Shown: one piece after another, positions 1 to 6,168 of the stretch
How positions within the stretch are numbered: the stretch's first letter is position 1
How the letters are laid out: each line of letters starts with the position of its first letter
Assembly: GCA_903842475.1 (NCBI GenBank)
Contig: CAIMMA010000307.1
Span: forward strand, 1 to 6,168
Origin: an uncultured bacterium
GTDB lineage: Bacteria; Desulfobacterota; Desulfobulbia; Desulfobulbales; Desulfobulbaceae
DNA: 6,168 nt
Reading direction: 5' to 3'
Made by a program: the position numbers and the translations under genes
Notes under the pieces: generated by a model
What the model was told of the DNA's origin: nothing
The model's database searches: none
What the model saw: only the letters and a program-made list of their open reading frames with translations

Positions 1-4
1 CGAC

Positions 5-26
5 GAGTGGTCGTTTTTTTCGTGGC
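5..26 (-). repeat. Diverged inverted copy of repeat block 1
   Basis: Read on the minus strand this 22-base stretch starts GCCAC, has a GAAAAAA core and ends CCACTC. The same three elements occur in the same order in the forward blocks at 155-178 and 381-404, but with small insertions and deletions between them. Together with the forward copy ending at 176 it forms an imperfect terminal-inverted-repeat-like pair around about 170 bp. The window edge cuts any further extension to the left. Confidence 0.4.
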
Positions 27-154
27 AGGAGGTTGGACAAGGAGAAGCGGAAAATGTCGTACTGAGACGAAGGCGTACAGACTCCCTTATTCAAAAATGC
101 GGAATACCTTCGCATGGTGAATTAGAGATTCTTCCGTAAGCACTGGTTACCGCT

Positions 155-220
155 GCCACTTGCGAAAAAACCACTCAATGCCCCGCTTTTTTTAAACAGC
201 GGAGCGTGCGTCAAGTGATA
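155..220 (+). repeat. Two-block repeat unit, copy A
   Basis: Block 1 (155-178) begins GCCACTT and ends GAAAAAACCACTCAA; block 2 (208-220) is GCGTCAAGTGATA. Block 1 matches copy B at 23 of 24 bases and block 2 is identical to copy B over 13 bases, while the roughly 30 bases between the blocks differ. CACTTG (157-162) in block 1 is the reverse complement of CAAGTG (212-217) in block 2, so the unit could fold back on itself. The middle holds its own small hairpin, CCGCT (183-187) with AGCGG (198-202). The role is unknown. Confidence 0.65.
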
Positions 221-380
221 CTAAAGATGTGCAGCAGTGAAGGGAAAACAGCGCTTCCGGATTGCCTGATGAGGCGAGCGCAAGGGGGTATTTCGTACCT
301 ACGGCCAAAAATCTGCCTCAGATACGCTCTAGAGACCCTTAAAACGCCCTAAAACCATTCCGACAACAACATTCACAACA

Positions 381-449
381 GCCACTTCCGAAAAAACCAC
401 TCAAAACATTGAACTTATAACAAGACCGTTTACCAGGCGTCAAGTGATA
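381..449 (+). repeat. Two-block repeat unit, copy B
   Basis: Block 1 lies at 381-404 and block 2 at 437-449, in the same order and orientation as copy A and with nearly the same offset between block starts (56 versus 53 bases). The spacer between the blocks is AT-richer and unrelated to that of copy A. The end-pairing is kept but one pair shorter, CACTT (383-387) with AAGTG (442-446). Copies A and B start 226 bases apart. Confidence 0.65.
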
Positions 450-482
450 ATTACAAAAAGCGATGCACCCGTAAAACTGCTT

Positions 483-515
483 CGGTTGCGGTGAACAACC
501 GGTGAATATCGGTTG
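483..515 (+). other. Overlapping alternative hairpins
   Basis: The hexamer CAACCG (496-501) is flanked on both sides by its reverse complement CGGTTG, at 483-488 and at 510-515. It can pair with either one, with loops of 7 and 8 bases, but not with both at once. The loops share a CGGTGAA-type direct repeat (489-495 and 500-506). This may be a small regulatory RNA structure or a protein-binding site; nothing nearby shows which. Confidence 0.35.
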
Positions 516-738
516 ATGCTAGTATCTAAAAAGGACAGCTTATTGAGCCACCGCTGGTGCGGTCGAGTTTACGTCTCATCTCCCGGGTTAATGAAAAACC
601 AGCGATTATCTCTCGATACCCATCAAGCGATGGCGGAAAAGTAATTGAAAAAAATTGCCTTGGCAAGTGACGCAAGCAGGGGAAATTGACGTGATACCAT
701 GCAACCATAAACAAGTCGAAAAAACCTGAAAACTGTAC

Positions 739-1716
739 TTACACTGTTTTTTTAGTATTTTTCAAAGGCTCTTTTTTCCTTTGAGAAATACTGTCGATCG
801 ATATCTCAAGATTATCGATCATGATCCCCGTATACTTCTGGATGTTATCTTGAATATAGGCCCTTAAAATATGCAACTCGCCGGTCAAGGTTTTCCCATA
901 CGGCACTTCGATGAACAGGTCAATACTGTATCCACCCCGGCCGATTTTGACCTTGATCTTACGCACCAGAATCTCCCCGTCATACTCATCGATGCAGTGA
1001 AGAATCATCTGGGTAAGCGCTGCTTCGGAAATAGAGACGGTCCCCCCTTTGCCTTTTTCATGATAGGCGGGCTGCACCACCGATTTTTCAAAAAACCGGG
1101 CTTTTTTGTTGCCGTCCGGGTGACTGGAGCCTTTAAAAAAAATGCGGATGGAATCTGAAAGAATCTGGGCATAATCCCTTTTTACCTCAATGGCGGGAAC
1201 CGGGATAACATGCTTGCCTTCTTCAAACCGTGACTTGATTGCATTTTCGATGTCTTTCTGGCTGGCGATTTCCTCGATGGTAATAATTTGACTGATCGGC
1301 GGCAATTCAAGGGTTTCCGCCAATCTGGTGACCATTTTTTCCGAAGTGCCAAGCAGAAGAATTTTTTTGATTTTTTTCTCCTGAATCATCTGCACGACCC
1401 CCTGCCGGTGGTCAGGGTCGGAGAACAGGGCGGTTTTAATGGCGCTGATGTAATTTTTCTCCTGCTTGGCAGAGCGACCAGCCAGAATGGTGGTATCATG
1501 GATCAGGAGCCCGTCATCGACGATATAGGGCGCCCCGATCTTCTCGGCCAGCAACTTTGCACGAAAACTTTTGCCGGTGCCGCTCTTGCCCACCAGAGCA
1601 TAGACATGCATGCCTTGCAACCGTCCCTTCACCCGGCTGAAAAAATGATAAATCTCCTTGCCCGTGAGATAGATCCATTGATGCTCTTTATTATTTTTTT
1701 CCGTGGATATACTCAT
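739..1716 (-). CDS. P-loop NTPase with predicted Asp23/Gls24-like C-terminal domain
   Basis: A 325-residue cytoplasmic protein with no signal peptide or membrane segment. The N-terminal half is a nucleotide-binding domain: a hydrophobic strand leads into Walker A GKSGTGKS (43-50), followed by an acidic IVDDGLLI segment (65-72), a second hydrophobic strand ending in LLLGTSEKM (120-128) and a GKHVIPVP motif (167-174). I recall this motif order from uncharacterised AAA-type ATPases of anaerobic bacteria, but could not check it. A low-complexity linker leads to residues 225-311 (GTVSIS, then the amphipathic KIKVKIGRGGYSIDLFIEV, then EISIDSI), which resemble the Asp23/Gls24 (YloU/YqhY) envelope-stress domain in strand and helix order. 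The last 14 residues are lysine-rich. The start is the first ATG after an in-frame stop; its ribosome site is weak. It lies 201 bp downstream of the binding-protein gene on the same strand. The substrate and role are unknown; NTP binding is well supported, the C-terminal assignment moderately. Confidence 0.8.
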   Translation of the reverse strand: MSISTEKNNKEHQWIYLTGKEIYHFFSRVKGRLQGMHVYALVGKSGTGKSFRAKLLAEKIGAPYIVDDGLLIHDTTILAGRSAKQEKNYISAIKTALFSDPDHRQGVVQMIQEKKIKKILLLGTSEKMVTRLAETLELPPISQIITIEEIASQKDIENAIKSRFEEGKHVIPVPAIEVKRDYAQILSDSIRIFFKGSSHPDGNKKARFFEKSVVQPAYHEKGKGGTVSISEAALTQMILHCIDEYDGEILVRKIKVKIGRGGYSIDLFIEVPYGKTLTGELHILRAYIQDNIQKYTGIMIDNLEISIDSISQRKKEPLKNTKKTV

Positions 1717-1852
1717 GCCATTTAATGATAATGTATTTGAAAAACATTCAATTGCTTAAAATCGTGAGCGATCCGATCAGTAAGGAACCAGCAATGAGAT
1801 ACACCTCAAGCAGACAAACATTTATGGAGTCAAGCATCCTTGAAGCGACCGA

Positions 1853-1919
1853 GAAAACTTCATATTGCCCAATTCGGAAGGCAAATGCAATGGTTCACCA
1901 TGATTCACCGAAGTTTTTC
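1853..1919 (-). other. Nested inverted repeat after the binding-protein gene
   Basis: GAAAACTTC (1853-1861) is complementary to GAAGTTTTTC (1910-1919) apart from one bulged base. The second arm overlaps the stop codon of the binding-protein gene. Inside, TTGCC (1865-1869) can pair with GGCAA (1880-1884). On the minus strand it would sit at the 3' end of the transcript. It lacks the GC-rich stem and clean T-run of an intrinsic terminator, so it might instead stabilise or process the mRNA end, or be chance. Confidence 0.3.
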
Positions 1920-3723
1920 ATTGCAGCCACCACGTATCGAGCCACTGCTCATGACTGAAATAGAGCGGTAATTTTTGGGGATGCTTCAGTTTGGCAGCAT
2001 AGGCCAGACGGTGGTTGGCGAGATACCAGTTCGGCACCAGATAATAACCATGCCATAAAACTCTGTCCAGCGACCGGCAGGCGGTGACCAACTGCGCCTG
2101 GGTTTCCGCGTAAATAATGGCGTCCACCAAGGCATCGACCACCGGGCTGTTGATCCCGGCGAGATTTCGTGAGCCCATGCGGCTCGCGGCTGCTGTCGTC
2201 CAAAAATCACGTTGTTCGTTGCCCGGCGATTGCGACTGGCCGTAGGTGGTGACCACCATGTCAAAGTCGAAATTTTTTATTCTGTCGGCATAGAGCGCCG
2301 GATCAATGGCTCGATAGGTAACGTCGATTCCCAACTTTTTCAAATTGCTGACATAAGGAGCGATGACCCGCTCAAACGATCCGTCAGCCAACAGGATTTC
2401 AAACCTGAAGGGCTCGTTTTGGACGTTGACAAGTGTCCCTTCTTTTATCGTCCAGCCGGCCTGTTCCAGCAACATTTTTGCTTCCTGCATATTGGCACGA
2501 AGACTTCCGGGCGGATCCGTGGACGGTGGCAGGAGCGCTTGCGAGAAAACTTCTGCGGGCAGCTGGTCTCGATAGGGTTCGAGCAATTGTAATTCGGCAC
2601 TATCCGGTAATCCTGCGGCGGCAAAGTTTGAATTGGAGAAATAGGAGTTAGACCGGGTGTACTGGGAAAAAAACAAGGTTTTATTGGTCCATTCGAAATC
2701 GAATACCAGGCCCAGGGCCTTGCGTACCCGGCGATCCTGGAACAAAGGTTTTCGGGTGTTAAAGACAAACCCCTGCATCCCGGCGTTATTATGATGGGGA
2801 AAGGTCTGCTTGATCAGTTCGCCGGAATCAAACCTGCGGCCGGTGAGGTCCCGCTGCCACTGTTTGGCAATATTCACCATCATGTAATCAAATTCACCGG
2901 CCTTAAAGGCCTCGATGCTGACCACCGGATCCTTGAAATATTTGACCACAATCGTCTCAAAATTAAACAGGCCTTTGCGTACCGGGAGATTGCCGGCCCA
3001 ATAGTCTGGATTTTTTCTGTAGGTGATCGACTTGCCGGGCAACACCTCGACAACCAGATAGGGACCCGAACCGACGGGAACGACCATGGCATCCTTACCG
3101 TCGGTGGGATTGAACGGGTGGCGGGTATAAAACTGCTTGCTCAATACCGGCAACTGGGACGCCACCATGTGCAGTTCGCGATTCGGTCGGGCAAAACGAA
3201 ACCGAATCCGCTGCTTATCGAGAATGTCGGCTCCCTCGATATCGTGAAAATACATCTGATAGAAGGGATGGGCCTGTTCGCTCTTCAGCGTATCCAGGGA
3301 GAATTTGACATCATCGACGGTCACCGGCGCACCATCGGAAAAGCGAGCCTTGGCATTCAGGGTAAAGGTCACCGATTTCTTATCCTTGGCCAACTCGATA
3401 TCAGAAGCGAGCAATCCGTATTGGGCAAAGGGTTCATCCAGGCTTGGGACCGCCAAGGTTTCAAACACGTAGGGCGACAGACCATGGGGCGCGGCCCCCT
3501 TGAGGGTGAAGGGATTCATTTTCTCAAAGCTGCCGAGATCGTGCAGCACCAGCGTGCCGCCGCTGCGAGCTTCCGGTGCGGTGTACTCGAATCTTAAAAA
3601 ATCCTTGGGGTACTTCAAGTTGCCATCAATACTGACCCCATGGGCGGCGAAAGCCTGTATCGGCAGCAAACCGACAAGCAGTAAAAAAAGCGCAGTATAT
3701 CGAATCAAGAAAGAATGAATCAT
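1918..3723 (-). CDS. yejA: YejA-like ABC transporter periplasmic solute-binding protein (family 5)
   Basis: A 601-residue secreted binding protein of the SBP_bac_5 (oligopeptide/nickel) family, which delivers small peptides or similar solutes to an inner-membrane ABC importer. The N-terminus is a classical Sec signal peptide: a positive residue (R8), a hydrophobic core (about 11-22) and AFA at 24-26 before a mature start near residue 27, with no lipobox cysteine. Family hallmarks are ARFSDGAPVTVDDVKFSLD (126-144) and GSGPY (218-222) followed by RKNPDYW (236-242). The mature start AHGVSIDGNLKYPKDF, the FVFNTRKPLFQDRRVRKAL stretch and the total length fit the YejA branch (E. coli YejA is about 600 residues) better than OppA or DppA. 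The yejB, yejE and yejF permease and ATPase genes are not in the window, so it is an orphan here. The start codon follows a sequence with no clear Shine-Dalgarno. In E. coli the Yej system imports peptides such as microcin C; the ligand here is unknown. Confidence 0.9.
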   Translation of the reverse strand: MIHSFLIRYTALFLLLVGLLPIQAFAAHGVSIDGNLKYPKDFLRFEYTAPEARSGGTLVLHDLGSFEKMNPFTLKGAAPHGLSPYVFETLAVPSLDEPFAQYGLLASDIELAKDKKSVTFTLNAKARFSDGAPVTVDDVKFSLDTLKSEQAHPFYQMYFHDIEGADILDKQRIRFRFARPNRELHMVASQLPVLSKQFYTRHPFNPTDGKDAMVVPVGSGPYLVVEVLPGKSITYRKNPDYWAGNLPVRKGLFNFETIVVKYFKDPVVSIEAFKAGEFDYMMVNIAKQWQRDLTGRRFDSGELIKQTFPHHNNAGMQGFVFNTRKPLFQDRRVRKALGLVFDFEWTNKTLFFSQYTRSNSYFSNSNFAAAGLPDSAELQLLEPYRDQLPAEVFSQALLPPSTDPPGSLRANMQEAKMLLEQAGWTIKEGTLVNVQNEPFRFEILLADGSFERVIAPYVSNLKKLGIDVTYRAIDPALYADRIKNFDFDMVVTTYGQSQSPGNEQRDFWTTAAASRMGSRNLAGINSPVVDALVDAIIYAETQAQLVTACRSLDRVLWHGYYLVPNWYLANHRLAYAAKLKHPQKLPLYFSHEQWLDTWWLQ

Positions 3724-3802
3724 GGGTCGTGTGGTCGGGTTGAGAGTTCGGTGAGCAGTCCTTGTTCAATCGCTTGCGGCTGGACGGAGAAAATCATTGG
3801 GC

Positions 3803-3831
3803 AGTATAAGCAATCAATCCGATAATGTACA
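3803..3831 (-). promoter_or_regulatory. Candidate sigma70 promoter for the yejA-like gene
   Basis: On the minus strand, TGTACA (-35, 3826-3831, four of six consensus bases) lies 17 bases before TATACT (-10, 3803-3808). Transcription would begin near 3795 and give an untranslated leader of about 70 bases before the start at 3723. This is read from consensus similarity only. Confidence 0.4.
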
Positions 3832-3876
3832 GTTGATATCCCCTGGCAAGGCGTCTGCTGATTGCTGGAAAAAAAA

Positions 3877-3905
3877 TTGACGAACCCGGCCGCGGGGTGT
3901 AATTA
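3877..3905 (+). promoter_or_regulatory. Candidate sigma70 promoter for the dehydratase genes
   Basis: TTGACG (-35, 3877-3882) is followed after 17 bases by TAATTA (-10, 3900-3905), a good match in sequence and spacing. The spacer contains the inverted repeat CCCG-GCCG-CGGG (3885-3896), which could be a repressor site or just a GC-rich stretch. The predicted leader is about 80 bases long. I see no leucine-rich leader peptide or attenuator in it. Confidence 0.5.
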
Positions 3906-3980
3906 GTTCGATTTCATCAACATTAAGGGCGACATCGCTTCCCGATCACCCTGCTTTCCTTTTTCCGTTTTCACCACTCT

Positions 3981-3984
3981 GGAG
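3981..3984 (+). promoter_or_regulatory. Ribosome binding site of the large subunit gene
   Basis: GGAG sits seven bases before the ATG at 3992, an ideal Shine-Dalgarno arrangement. It supports this start, and it is the strongest ribosome site in the window. Confidence 0.7.
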
Positions 3985-3991
3985 TTGCTCA

Positions 3992-5278
3992 ATGGGACAG
4001 ACCATCACTGAAAAAATCTTTGCGGCCCATCTGCGGGATACCCCGTCGCCTGGGAACATGGTGCTTGATATCGATGTCATCATGTGCCATGAAATCACCA
4101 CGCCCATTGCGATCATGGATCTCGTCGAAAAAGGAATGGACCGGGTGTGCGATCCGGCCCGCATCAAGGCGGTCATCGACCATGTGACCCCGCCCAAGGA
4201 TTCCAAGACCGCAACCCAGGCCAAGATCATGCGCGACTGGGCCAGACGCCATAACATCAAAGACTTTTTCGATATCGGCCGAAACGGGGTCTGCCATGCA
4301 CTCTTTCCGGAAAAAGGTTTCATCCGGCCGGGCAACACGGTCATCATGGGTGACTCACACACCTGCACGCATGGGGCTTTCGGCGCCTTTGCCGCCGGGG
4401 TAGGCACCACCGACCTTGAAGTGGGCATCCTCAAAGGGGTTTGCGCCTTCCGCACTCCGCGCTCCCTGAAAATCGAGGTGACGGGCGTCCTGCCTAAAGG
4501 CGTGGTCGCTAAGGATATTATCCTCAACATCATCAAACAGTTGACGGTCAACGGCGGCACGGATCTGGTGATCGAATTCTGCGGTTCGGTGGTCGATGCC
4601 ATGAACATGTCCTCGCGGATGACGCTCTGCAACATGGCGGTCGAAGCCGGAGCCACCTCAGGCGTCTGCCGGCCGGATATCGTCACCGCCCGCTACCTCT
4701 GGCCCTTTATCAAAGACCAATACCAAAGCGTGGAACAGGCCGCTGAAACCTTCACCCGATGGCATTCCGACCCCGACGCGCACTACGAGCGGGTTCTGAC
4801 CCTTGACGTCAGCACCCTCGCGCCCCAGGTCACCTATGGGTACAAGCCCGACAACGTTAAGGACATTGACGAATTGGCAGGAACCAAAATCGATCAGGTC
4901 TACATCGGTTCATGCACCAACGGCCGTATCGAGGATATCCGTGAAGCTGCCGCCATCCTCAAGGGCAAAACCATTGCCGACAGCGTTCGCGGCATCCTGA
5001 CCCCGGCAACCCCGGCTATTTATTCCCAGGCGCTGGAAGAAGGCTTACTCAAAATCTTCATGGACAGCGGCTTCTGTGTGCTCAATCCCACGTGCGGCGC
5101 CTGCCTGGGCATGAGCAGCGGCGTGCTTGCCGAAGGGGAGGCCTGCGCCTCGACCACCAACCGCAACTTCAACGGCCGCATGGGCAAAGGCGGCATGGTC
5201 CACCTGATGAGTCCGGCCAGCGCGGCGGCTGCCGCCGTCACCGGTGCAATCACCGACCCCCGCCGTTTTCTTGATTGA
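3992..5278 (+). CDS. leuC: 3-isopropylmalate dehydratase-family large subunit (short LeuC type)
   Basis: This is the 428-residue catalytic subunit of a two-part [4Fe-4S] hydro-lyase of the aconitase superfamily. In leucine synthesis that enzyme isomerises 2-isopropylmalate to 3-isopropylmalate through a dehydrated intermediate. The three cluster cysteines are all present: C308 in GSCTNGR (306-312), and C368 and C371 in NPTCGACLG (365-373). The active-site region GDSHTCTHGAFG (120-131) and the late NRNFNGRMG motif (390-398) are intact, so the enzyme should be functional. Its length fits the short class (about 420 residues) that includes many archaeal and anaerobe LeuC, homoaconitase and 2,3-dimethylmalate dehydratase large subunits, rather than the roughly 466-residue E. 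coli LeuC, so the exact substrate is open. The small subunit gene follows after 31 bp, clearly in one transcript. The start is set by a good GGAG site. Cytoplasmic; cluster assembly needed. Confidence 0.93.
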   Translation: MGQTITEKIFAAHLRDTPSPGNMVLDIDVIMCHEITTPIAIMDLVEKGMDRVCDPARIKAVIDHVTPPKDSKTATQAKIMRDWARRHNIKDFFDIGRNGVCHALFPEKGFIRPGNTVIMGDSHTCTHGAFGAFAAGVGTTDLEVGILKGVCAFRTPRSLKIEVTGVLPKGVVAKDIILNIIKQLTVNGGTDLVIEFCGSVVDAMNMSSRMTLCNMAVEAGATSGVCRPDIVTARYLWPFIKDQYQSVEQAAETFTRWHSDPDAHYERVLTLDVSTLAPQVTYGYKPDNVKDIDELAGTKIDQVYIGSCTNGRIEDIREAAAILKGKTIADSVRGILTPATPAIYSQALEEGLLKIFMDSGFCVLNPTCGACLGMSSGVLAEGEACASTTNRNFNGRMGKGGMVHLMSPASAAAAAVTGAITDPRRFLD

Positions 5279-5309
5279 TAGCTTTCCTGATACGAAAAAG
5301 AGAGACGAT

Positions 5310-5837
5310 ATGAAACAGTTTGGTGGCCCTGCGGCCTTTATTGACAGAAACGATATCAATACCGATGAAATCATCCCCGCCAAATACCTGACGGAGATCA
5401 CCAAAAAGGCCCTGCAGCCCCACTTGCTGGAAGACCTGCACCTGGAAGGCGGTCAGTTTGACCCGCATTCCCAGGAATTACAGGTGGCCCGGGTGCTGAT
5501 AACCCGCTCGAACTTCGGCTGCGGTTCCTCCCGGGAACACGCGGTCTGGGCCCTGGAAGTCAACGACATCAATGTGGTGATAGGCGAGAGCTTCGCCCGC
5601 ATCTTCCGCCAGAACATGTTCAACTGCGGCATCCTTGCCGTGGAGTTAAGCAAGGCCGACCTTGATCGCCTCTTCGCCCTCAAGGGCCAGGTGAGCGTGG
5701 CGGTGGATCTGGAGGGAGAAACCTTGACCGCCACCAGCCACGAGAGTGCCGTGGTCTGCGCCTTTACCCTCAACGCCTTTGACAAGAAGCTCATCGGTGC
5801 CGGCGGTTGGCTAGCCTTTGCCGATGCAAATTATTGA
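5310..5837 (+). CDS. leuD: 3-isopropylmalate dehydratase-family small subunit (LeuD type)
   Basis: This 175-residue partner of the preceding gene forms the swivelling domain that closes the active site and recognises the substrate side chain. Conserved features are DINTDEIIPAKYL (15-27), the hallmark FGCGSSREHAVWAL (69-82) with the serine pair and arginine that contact substrate in the family, and SFARIFRQNMFNCG (94-107). The specificity loop reads YLTE (26-29). In the Methanocaldococcus enzymes this loop separates homoaconitase (YLRT) from isopropylmalate isomerase; lacking the arginine, this protein looks less like a homoaconitase. I chose ATG 5310 over an upstream in-frame ATG at 5244 because the family begins right before this motif, a GA-rich site AAGAGAG (5298-5304) lies five bases ahead, and the longer version would overlap the large subunit gene with 22 non-conserved residues. 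Length matches the short small-subunit class. Confidence 0.92.
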   Translation: MKQFGGPAAFIDRNDINTDEIIPAKYLTEITKKALQPHLLEDLHLEGGQFDPHSQELQVARVLITRSNFGCGSSREHAVWALEVNDINVVIGESFARIFRQNMFNCGILAVELSKADLDRLFALKGQVSVAVDLEGETLTATSHESAVVCAFTLNAFDKKLIGAGGWLAFADANY

Positions 5838-5931
5838 GTAGGCCATCGCTGCCGCTGTATTTCATGACGATTAAGCCAAACAACTGGCAACCATTATTTC
5901 GATTTGCCCACCGTAACCAGAAAAAGGCAGC

Positions 5932-6168
5932 ATGATCAATCCTGACATTGCAGCATTTATCCGCAAGGATCCCTATGTCAACTGGCTGGGCGCCACCATC
6001 GAAGCTATTGAACCGGGTTACAGCCGGGTATCGCTGGTGGTGACCGAGTCGATGCTCAATTTTCACGGCATGACCCATGGCGGCCTGTTGTTCAGCCTGG
6101 GGGACATGGCCTTTGCTGCGGCCAGCAATTCCCATGGGCAAACCGCGGTGGCTCTCAATGTGACCACC
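5932..6168 (+). CDS. PaaI-family hotdog thioesterase, N-terminal part
   Basis: The first 79 codons of an acyl-CoA thioesterase-like protein, cut by the window end; the full family length is about 135-150 residues. The segment N43-F-H-G-M-T-H49-G-G-L-L-F-S followed by D58 and then ASNSHG (64-69) closely matches E. coli PaaI, in which the HGG loop and the following aspartate form the catalytic site that hydrolyses aromatic or other acyl-CoA thioesters. The start ATG follows an AAGG (5924-5927) four bases ahead. The gene begins 94 bp after the small dehydratase subunit with no visible terminator between, so it may be co-transcribed. No other phenylacetate degradation gene is in view, and the substrate is unknown. 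Confidence 0.88.
   Translation, partial: MINPDIAAFIRKDPYVNWLGATIEAIEPGYSRVSLVVTESMLNFHGMTHGGLLFSLGDMAFAAASNSHGQTAVALNVTT

Larger units (their letters stand above)
1..738. other. Gene-free region with short repeats and hairpins
   Basis: No reading frame in this stretch has a good start, a ribosome binding site and a recognisable protein together. It lies downstream of the minus-strand NTPase gene. What can be seen are two copies of a two-block repeat (155-220 and 381-449), a diverged inverted copy of the first block at 5-26, a small hairpin GGTA-TTTCG-TACC at 287-299, a cluster of overlapping hairpins at 483-515, and a near-palindrome TTGCC-TT-GGCAA at 655-666. A frame open from the left edge to a stop at 137-139 could be the tail of a gene outside the window, but it overlaps the inverted repeat copy and resembles nothing I recognise. 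No classical terminator (GC-rich hairpin plus T-run) is seen for the NTPase gene just downstream of its stop codon. Confidence 0.6.

Noticed and set aside
2..139. Open frame from the left edge that could be the tail of a gene
   Set aside because: It overlaps the inverted repeat copy at 5-26, and 45 residues without a recognisable motif are not enough to call a gene.
266..290. CTGATGA followed by a short GC-rich stretch, hinting at a hammerhead ribozyme core
   Set aside because: The required GAAA element after stem II and the other conserved core bases are missing.
543..644. 33-codon plus-strand frame starting TTG with AAGGA (531-535) seven bases ahead
   Set aside because: The ribosome-site spacing is good, but the start is weak, the peptide is short and not recognisable, and it lies in a repeat-bearing gene-free stretch.
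526..714. 62-codon minus-strand frame in the gene-free region
   Set aside because: It starts with TTG without a ribosome site and shows no family features. A worn remnant of a gene cannot be excluded.
1725..1958. 77-codon plus-strand frame between the two minus-strand genes
   Set aside because: It has no ribosome site, no recognisable features, and runs into the 3' end of the yejA-like gene on the opposite strand.
2791..3597. 268-residue open frame on the plus strand opposite the yejA-like gene
   Set aside because: It is the complement of a well-supported binding-protein gene, has no recognisable motif and reads as a His/Gly/Ile-rich shadow.
3946..4686. 246-residue open frame on the minus strand opposite the large dehydratase subunit
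   Set aside because: It is antisense to a gene with all its family motifs. Its composition (rich in Ser, Thr, Met, Pro, Arg) is typical of a shadow frame and no domain is visible.
5244..5309. Upstream in-frame start for the small dehydratase subunit
   Set aside because: It would add 22 unconserved residues and overlap the large subunit gene, whereas 5310 has a ribosome-site-like sequence and matches the usual family N-terminus.

Overview
The window reads as a bacterial chromosomal segment, most likely from a Gram-negative anaerobe-type lineage such as Desulfobacterota (former Deltaproteobacteria). That placement is a low-certainty inference. It rests on the gene mix: a short-type LeuC/LeuD pair, a YejA-like periplasmic binding protein, and a P-loop ATPase with a predicted Asp23-like tail. 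No rRNA, tRNA or CRISPR array is visible, and no transposase gene.

Layout: positions 1-738 hold no convincing gene but contain several small repeats and hairpins. These include two copies of a two-block repeat unit near 155-220 and 381-449, and a diverged inverted copy of its first block at the left edge. Two genes then lie on the minus strand: a P-loop NTPase with an Asp23/Gls24-like C-terminal domain (739-1716), and upstream of it a secreted family 5 solute-binding protein of the YejA type (1918-3723), separated by 201 bp. A 268-bp divergent spacer (3724-3991) carries one plausible sigma70-type promoter in each direction. The plus strand then carries the large (3992-5278) and small (5310-5837) subunits of an isopropylmalate-dehydratase-family enzyme, and the first 79 codons of a PaaI-type hotdog thioesterase (5932 onward, cut by the window end).

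The two dehydratase subunits should form one [4Fe-4S] hydro-lyase: the large subunit supplies the three cluster cysteines and the small subunit the swivelling substrate-recognition domain. Whether it makes leucine is not settled here, because no leuA or leuB is in view, the subunits belong to the short class shared by several related dehydratases, and the next gene is a thioesterase. The binding protein appears without its permease or ATPase genes. Nothing in the window clearly forms a new defence or mobile system; the most interesting items are the NTPase/Asp23-like fusion, the dehydratase-thioesterase neighbourhood, and the repeat-rich gene-free stretch on the left.
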